This document shows positions 31,798-33,774 of a stretch of DNA of 33,774 bases, piece by piece. Position numbers and translations under genes: made by a program. The notes beneath the pieces were generated by a model that saw only the letters and a program-made list of their open reading frames with translations, was not told the DNA's origin and searched no databases. The stretch is from an uncultured bacterium (lineage in GTDB: Bacteria; Bacteroidota; Bacteroidia; CAILMK01): assembly GCA_903829945.1 (NCBI GenBank), contig CAIKRV010000096.1, forward strand, positions 1-33,774, written 5' to 3'. How positions within the stretch are numbered: the first letter of the stretch is position 1; each line of letters begins with the position of its first letter.

Positions 31798-32598
31798 TTA
31801 AAACTTTACCGTTAGTCCTTCATTAAAGCTGAAATAGTATTTTTTGATGGGAACCAAGGGGTTGGTATCATACATGCTATCGTATTCAAAGTCTAATGAA
31901 AAGTGATCGCTGATATCGAAATTGAGTTGTGCAAATTCAGCAATACGCGGGGATTTAAAAAACAAGTCGGGTTGCGCTTGATAAAATACCACCAAAGAAA
32001 AATCGACTTTAGAGCCAAAATACTTTGAAAATCGGATATAGGAAGTTGATTTTATAACGCCTCGTGTCGTATCGTTTTTATTGGGCGGCACATCGTGAAT
32101 ATTTAAAATTCCCTTGTAATTCCAATCCTCAAATTCATACATGAATCCCGTAGCTGCAAATATTCGGAAGGTACCTTTGTCTTTAATAATATAACGAGCA
32201 TTAGCACCGGCCAATAGCCTATTTTGCAATCCTTTTACTTGATCGTATTGGTACTGTGCAAATAATTCCGGATGCAAACGATTTTGGGTAAACATGCGGT
32301 CGCGAAACTGCAGTGAACGAGAATTTAAAGCGGTATTGCTCGGGCCACCGGTTACGATTTCAGAGATGGCATGCATAACTAATACATTTTTAGGTTTTAT
32401 GTAAGCCAATTCAATGGAGCCGTCCTCATCAAAAATATTTGCTTTTTGCTCATCCATATCAATGGTTAAAGCAATACTACCACTAAATACCTTTGGTTTT
32501 TTAACCGTATCTTGGGAGGCTTTATCAATATTCATGAGCTGTGCATGACTTATAAAAGTGATGCTGAAGAATAAATAAAACAGAAAGACATATTTCAT
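31798..32598 (-). CDS. DUF481 family outer-membrane beta-barrel protein
   Basis: This 266-aa protein has a signal peptide (1-19, ending S-H-A-Q) and repeated amphipathic strands with the DUF481 pattern: F-S-G-S-I-A-L-T-I-D, L-H-P-E-L-F-A-Q-Y-Q-Y-D, N-R-L-L-A-G-A-N-A-R-Y and a terminal Phe (L-T-V-K-F). DUF481 proteins (YdiY-like) are predicted outer-membrane barrels; some were noted as salt- or acid-responsive, but the function is unclear. The gene is convergent with lgt and divergent from the VIT1/CCC1 gene, which starts 62 bp away. The shared intergenic region has TACATTTG (32634-32641) on the plus strand. Confidence 0.8.
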   Translation of the reverse strand: MKYVFLFYLFFSITFISHAQLMNIDKASQDTVKKPKVFSGSIALTIDMDEQKANIFDEDGSIELAYIKPKNVLVMHAISEIVTGGPSNTALNSRSLQFRDRMFTQNRLHPELFAQYQYDQVKGLQNRLLAGANARYIIKDKGTFRIFAATGFMYEFEDWNYKGILNIHDVPPNKNDTTRGVIKSTSYIRFSKYFGSKVDFSLVVFYQAQPDLFFKSPRIAEFAQLNFDISDHFSLDFEYDSMYDTNPLVPIKKYYFSFNEGLTVKF

Positions 32599-32660
32599 AA
32601 TGACTGCAAGCTAATAATGTTTTCGGAAAATTATACATTTGAAGTAAAATACATCCTTTC

Positions 32661-33353
32661 ATGAGCAATCACGCAGAACAACATTTTCAGGGCAATGACA
32701 TTGTAAAAGATATAGTTATAGGTATGAGCGATGGTCTGACAGTACCATTTGCCTTGGCGGCGGGCCTTTCAGGGGTACATGATGTACAGACAGTTATAAT
32801 AGTTACGGCAGGGATGGCCGAAATTGCTGCCGGCTCCATAGCCATGGGATTGGGTGGATATTTGGCTGCAAAAGGCGAAGAGGAGCATTATGCGCATGAA
32901 CTTAAACGAGAATACAAAGAAGTAGAAATAGTACCGGAAACCGAAGCGGTGGAAGTTGCCGAGGTTTTTGATGCCTATGGCATCAGTAGAGAAGAAAGTA
33001 TGCCGGTTGTTAATGCCTTGAGAAGAAATCCGGAGGCGTGGGTGGATTTTATGATGAAGTTTGAATTGGGCTTAGAGAAACCGGATCCGCGCAGAGCCTT
33101 ACGCAGTGCGGGTACTATTGCAGGTTCTTATATTGCCGGTGGCATGATCCCATTATTGCCTTATATGCTGAGTAATTCTGCTTCGGGTGCATTATTATAT
33201 TCCATTGGTACGACTTTAAGTGCTCTGCTAATTTTTGGTATCGTGAAAGGGAAATTTACCGGGGTGCCTCCGTTACGTGCGGGATTTCAAACGATGCTTA
33301 TTGGTGGGATTGCTGCCGGAGTGGCATATGGTATTGCAAGGTTGTTTACTTAA
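32661..33353 (+). CDS. VIT1/CCC1 family iron/manganese transporter
   Basis: This 230-aa inner-membrane protein belongs to the VIT1/CCC1 family (Fe2+/Mn2+ transport, generally proton-coupled). Near the N-terminus are the helix signature D-I-V-I-G-M-S-D-G-L-T-V-P-F-A-L-A-A-G-L and the paired motif G-M-A-E-I-A-A-G-S-I-A-M-G-L-G-G-Y-L-A. A Glu-rich metal-binding segment follows (E-E-E-H-Y-A-H-E-L-K-R-E-Y-K-E), and three more hydrophobic helices lie at the C-terminus (about 150-228). In bacteria such proteins usually remove or store excess iron or manganese. An exact -7 box TACATTTG lies 19 nt before the ATG. A repeat mosaic follows the stop after about 13 bp. Confidence 0.9.
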   Translation: MSNHAEQHFQGNDIVKDIVIGMSDGLTVPFALAAGLSGVHDVQTVIIVTAGMAEIAAGSIAMGLGGYLAAKGEEEHYAHELKREYKEVEIVPETEAVEVAEVFDAYGISREESMPVVNALRRNPEAWVDFMMKFELGLEKPDPRRALRSAGTIAGSYIAGGMIPLLPYMLSNSASGALLYSIGTTLSALLIFGIVKGKFTGVPPLRAGFQTMLIGGIAAGVAYGIARLFT

Positions 33354-33366
33354 AAATATTTTCTGC

Positions 33367-33408
33367 ATCTTCTTTTACTTTGATGGAAAATAAGTAAAAG
33401 ATCAAGGC
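33367..33408. repeat. Diverged copy of the terminal repeat
   Basis: This 42-bp segment aligns with 33437-33478 at a 70-bp offset. It keeps the CTTCTTTT, TTGATGGAAA and AAAAGATCAAGG cores with several substitutions. Confidence 0.65.
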
Positions 33409-33426
33409 CTTTTTTGAGGTGTTTTG

Positions 33427-33508
33427 ATTTTTCTCTACCTTCTTTTCCCTTGATGGAAATGAAGCAAAAGATCAAGGCTGTGAATAAAACAGCTAAAATC
33501 TTTCCTAC
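33427..33508. repeat. 82-bp interspersed repeat, copy A
   Basis: This block matches 33693-33774 at an offset of 266 bp with a single mismatch (T at 33460, A at 33726). It contains two nested hairpins: CCTTGAT (33448-33454) with ATCAAGG (33471-33477), and GCTGT (33477-33481) with ACAGC (33489-33493). The design resembles the palindromic intergenic repeats common in Bacteroidota. I cannot say whether it is a mobile element. Confidence 0.8.
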
Positions 33509-33516
33509 CCTTCGCT

Positions 33517-33587
33517 AAACAAAACCAAACTCGCCGATTTGGGCTTCACTTGATTTTTGTCTGTAAGGCTCAAACATGGTTTTGTTT
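33517..33587. repeat. 11-bp inverted repeat between the 82-bp copies
   Basis: AAACAAAACCA (33517-33527) is complementary to TGGTTTTGTTT (33577-33587), separated by 49 bp. It lies in the spacer between the two 82-bp copies. Confidence 0.6.
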
Positions 33588-33692
33588 GGCCGCTCTTGCC
33601 TGCTAAAGTTTTTTTGACGCTGTTTAATTCAAGGCCTTTTTTGAGGGAGTTTGTAATTGATAATTTAGATGGATTTTTTATAGAGGTTTTTT

Positions 33693-33774
33693 ATTTTTCT
33701 CTACCTTCTTTTCCCTTGATGGAAAAGAAGCAAAAGATCAAGGCTGTGAATAAAACAGCTAAAATCTTTCCTAC
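33693..33774. repeat. 82-bp interspersed repeat, copy B (reaches window end)
   Basis: This is the second copy of the 82-bp block, with the same two nested hairpins and one mismatch to copy A. It stops at the window edge, so its true length may be greater. Confidence 0.8.

Larger units (their letters stand above)
33354..33774. other. Gene-free repeat mosaic at the right edge
   Basis: No gene is visible in the last 421 bp. The stretch is built from copies of a few blocks: an 82-bp block present twice, a diverged 42-bp copy of it, the 17-mer CAAGGCCTTTTTTGAGG twice (33403-33419, 33630-33646), and an 11-bp inverted repeat (33517-33587). The last block ends exactly at the window edge, so the array probably continues. 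Confidence 0.75.

Overview
This window looks like chromosomal DNA of a Bacteroidota bacterium, probably an environmental Chitinophagales/Sphingobacteriia-like lineage (the order is an inference). Five loci encode large secreted proteins with type IX secretion (T9SS) C-terminal sorting domains (YPNP-type motif, final G-x-Y-x-L/V strand). Shine-Dalgarno sequences are mostly absent. Many genes have the Bacteroidota -7 promoter box TAnnTTTG, with an exact TTG-N19-TACCTTTG in front of tRNA-Asp. The DNA is AT-rich and genes lie on both strands.

Layout. 1-191 (-): the start of a gene leaving the left edge, resembling phage terminase small subunits. 348-8316 (-): two giant T9SS cargo loci; the second is split by an in-frame TAA at 6841-6843. 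8317-9307: a long gene-free stretch with a probable small RNA and terminator, four AACT motifs phased at 10 bp in front of a -7 box, and several short palindromes. 9308-17047 (+): a small putative lipoprotein, a secreted esterase-like hydrolase, a dipeptide epimerase, an unknown membrane-anchored protein and a five-PKD T9SS protein. 17216-20970 (-): YceI, FabG, SucD, an unlisted 58-aa membrane protein with its own promoter, and a PKD lipoprotein. 21197-22517 (+): a haem-c lipoprotein and a DUF5777 beta-barrel. 22551-30343 (-, one + gene): polysaccharide deacetylase, a Tudor/KOW-like small protein (+), a T9SS protein, the cluster LemA / TPM / TPM / DEDD exonuclease, LipB and an unknown secreted protein. 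30479-33353: tRNA-Asp, Lgt, a DUF481 outer-membrane protein (-) and a VIT1/CCC1 transporter. 33354-33774: a mosaic of interspersed repeats that runs off the right edge.

How the genes work together. Most of the window is housekeeping (lgt, lipB, sucD, fabG, tRNA-Asp) mixed with cell-envelope and secreted products. Lgt modifies lipoproteins of the kind encoded at 20224, 21197 and possibly 9308 and 28131. The T9SS cargoes need secretion machinery encoded elsewhere. The cytochrome c lipoprotein and DUF5777 barrel form a two-gene unit, and LemA with two TPM proteins is a recurrent envelope module. I see no CRISPR array, no complete insertion sequence, and no clear new defence or biosynthetic system. 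The most unusual items are the nonsense-split giant gene, the non-coding region at 8.5-9.3 kb, the 58-aa protein, the -7 boxes touching start codons, and the terminal repeat mosaic.
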